A stretch of 5,900 bases of DNA, from assembly GCA_964628435.1 (NCBI GenBank), contig CAZVON010000045.1, positions 1-5,900 on the forward strand. The letters run 5' to 3'. The position numbers and the translations under genes are program-made. The notes under the pieces were generated by a model. That model saw nothing but the letters and a program-made list of their open reading frames with translations. It did no database searches and was not told where the DNA came from. Positions 5,157-5,900 of this stretch are shown piece after piece. The stretch's first letter is position 1. Every line of letters begins with the position of its first letter. This DNA comes from CAZVON01 sp964628435. Its GTDB lineage: Bacteria; Patescibacteriota; Microgenomatia; Levybacterales; UBA12049.

Positions 5157-5900
5157 ATGAATCTTGCGATTGGAATTGTGGGACTTCCAAATGTGGGAAA
5201 GTCCACGCTCTTTAATGCCCTTCGCAAAGCTCAGGGTAAACTTGTTCAAGTAGGCAATTATCCATTCACTACGATTGAACCAAATGTGGGTATTGTTCCG
5301 GTGCCGGATCAACGTTTGGAAAAACTAGCACAGATTACGAAAGAGGAGGAAAAGATGGGAAGTTTGCCTCCTCTGAAACCTGCGACTGTGGAATTTGTAG
5401 ACATTGCGGGTTTGGTAAAAGGAGCATCAGAGGGAGCAGGACTTGGCAATAAATTTTTGTCTCATATCAGAGAAGTGCAAATTATTACGCATGTTGTTCG
5501 GGCATTTGCCGACCCTTTGGCAAGCTCAGGGCAAGCTCCGATATTAAGGGAAGGTGCGGTTGATCCCAAAACTGATTACGAAACAATTGAAATGGAATTA
5601 ATGCTTGCTGATTTGGCAGCAGTGCAATTGCAACAAAGTAAAATGAAACGGTTTCAAAACCAATCCGAAAAAGACGCAGTCGATAAACTGTTTAAAGCAC
5701 TGAGTGCCGGGATTCCAGCTCGAGATGTTCCATTAACTGAAGAAGAAGCTGCGTTTGCAAAAACACTCTTTTTGCTTTCTGGCAAACTAGAAATAGTTGT
5801 ACTCAACGTTTCCGAAGCGGATTATACGCCAGCTGTTATTGTAAAAGTCATGCAAGATTATAGTGGTATGCTTAATATTTCGCTGGAAAATATTATTGTA
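5157..5900 (+). CDS. ychF: Redox/ribosome-associated ATPase YchF (OLA1 family), 3' end missing
   Basis: This is the Obg-related P-loop NTPase YchF, a conserved cytosolic protein that associates with ribosomes and prefers ATP over GTP. The window holds 248 codons of a family usually near 360 residues, with no stop before the end. Visible motifs: P loop GLPNVGKST (9-17), switch I region NYPFTTIEPNVG (34-45), DIAG (82-85) followed by LVKGASEGAGLGNKFL, a charged helical stretch (about 143-182) matching the coiled-coil insert, and NVSE (217-220) in place of the NKxD of true GTPases, the family hallmark linked to ATP preference. The TGS-like C-terminal domain would lie beyond the window. Residue 108 is Gln where I recall Asp in most members (REVDAI). 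The ATG at 5157 fits the family's usual N-terminus. There is no Shine-Dalgarno, which agrees with the predicted leaderless mRNA. Confidence 0.96.
   Translation, partial: MNLAIGIVGLPNVGKSTLFNALRKAQGKLVQVGNYPFTTIEPNVGIVPVPDQRLEKLAQITKEEEKMGSLPPLKPATVEFVDIAGLVKGASEGAGLGNKFLSHIREVQIITHVVRAFADPLASSGQAPILREGAVDPKTDYETIEMELMLADLAAVQLQQSKMKRFQNQSEKDAVDKLFKALSAGIPARDVPLTEEEAAFAKTLFLLSGKLEIVVLNVSEADYTPAVIVKVMQDYSGMLNISLENIIV

Noticed and set aside
4986..5312. Reverse-strand frame of 108 codons across the gap before ychF
   Set aside because: It overlaps the start of ychF antisense, has no family features, and covers the promoter region of a clearly recognised gene.

Overview
The window looks like chromosomal DNA of a bacterium from the Candidate Phyla Radiation, most likely a Microgenomates-type lineage. 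This is inferred from gene types recalled from such genomes and was not tested by a search. The clues are a large surface protein built from collagen-like and phage-tail-fibre-like repeats on a single-pass membrane anchor, a small protein with a LytR_C domain, moderately AT-rich DNA, and genes packed on one strand. The standard genetic code fits: all five reading frames are long, contain no in-frame TGA, and TGA ends one of them.

Layout, all on the + strand. (1) 1-1536: a GAF-PAS histidine kinase whose start lies before the window. Its PAS domain contains a pure ACT trinucleotide repeat encoding polythreonine. (2) 1540-1911: a receiver-only response regulator, three bases after the kinase. 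(3) 1912-1978: a short gap holding a good sigma70-type promoter and two adjacent perfect palindromes. (4) 1979-4288: a 769-residue protein with a MerR-like helix-turn-helix, a membrane segment, 16 Gly-X-Y triplets, tail-fibre-type repeats and a beta-rich C-terminal domain. (5) 4316-5002: a membrane-anchored LytR_C-domain protein starting at TTG behind a strong ribosome binding site. (6) 5003-5156: a gap with an inverted repeat and an extended -10 promoter. (7) 5157-5900: the first 248 codons of the ATPase YchF, running off the window end.

Two transcription styles are visible. The genes inside operons (response regulator, LytR_C protein) have strong Shine-Dalgarno sequences. The two genes directly behind predicted promoters (surface protein, ychF) have none. 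For ychF the -10 box ends seven bases before the ATG, so its mRNA is probably leaderless.

Functionally, the kinase and receiver form a cytosolic two-component pair with no output domain in view. The surface protein and LytR_C protein probably form a separate cell-envelope operon. The most unusual item is the surface protein, in which a DNA-binding-type domain inside the cell is joined through one membrane helix to an adhesin-like exterior. Palindromes at its own promoter invite an autoregulation hypothesis.
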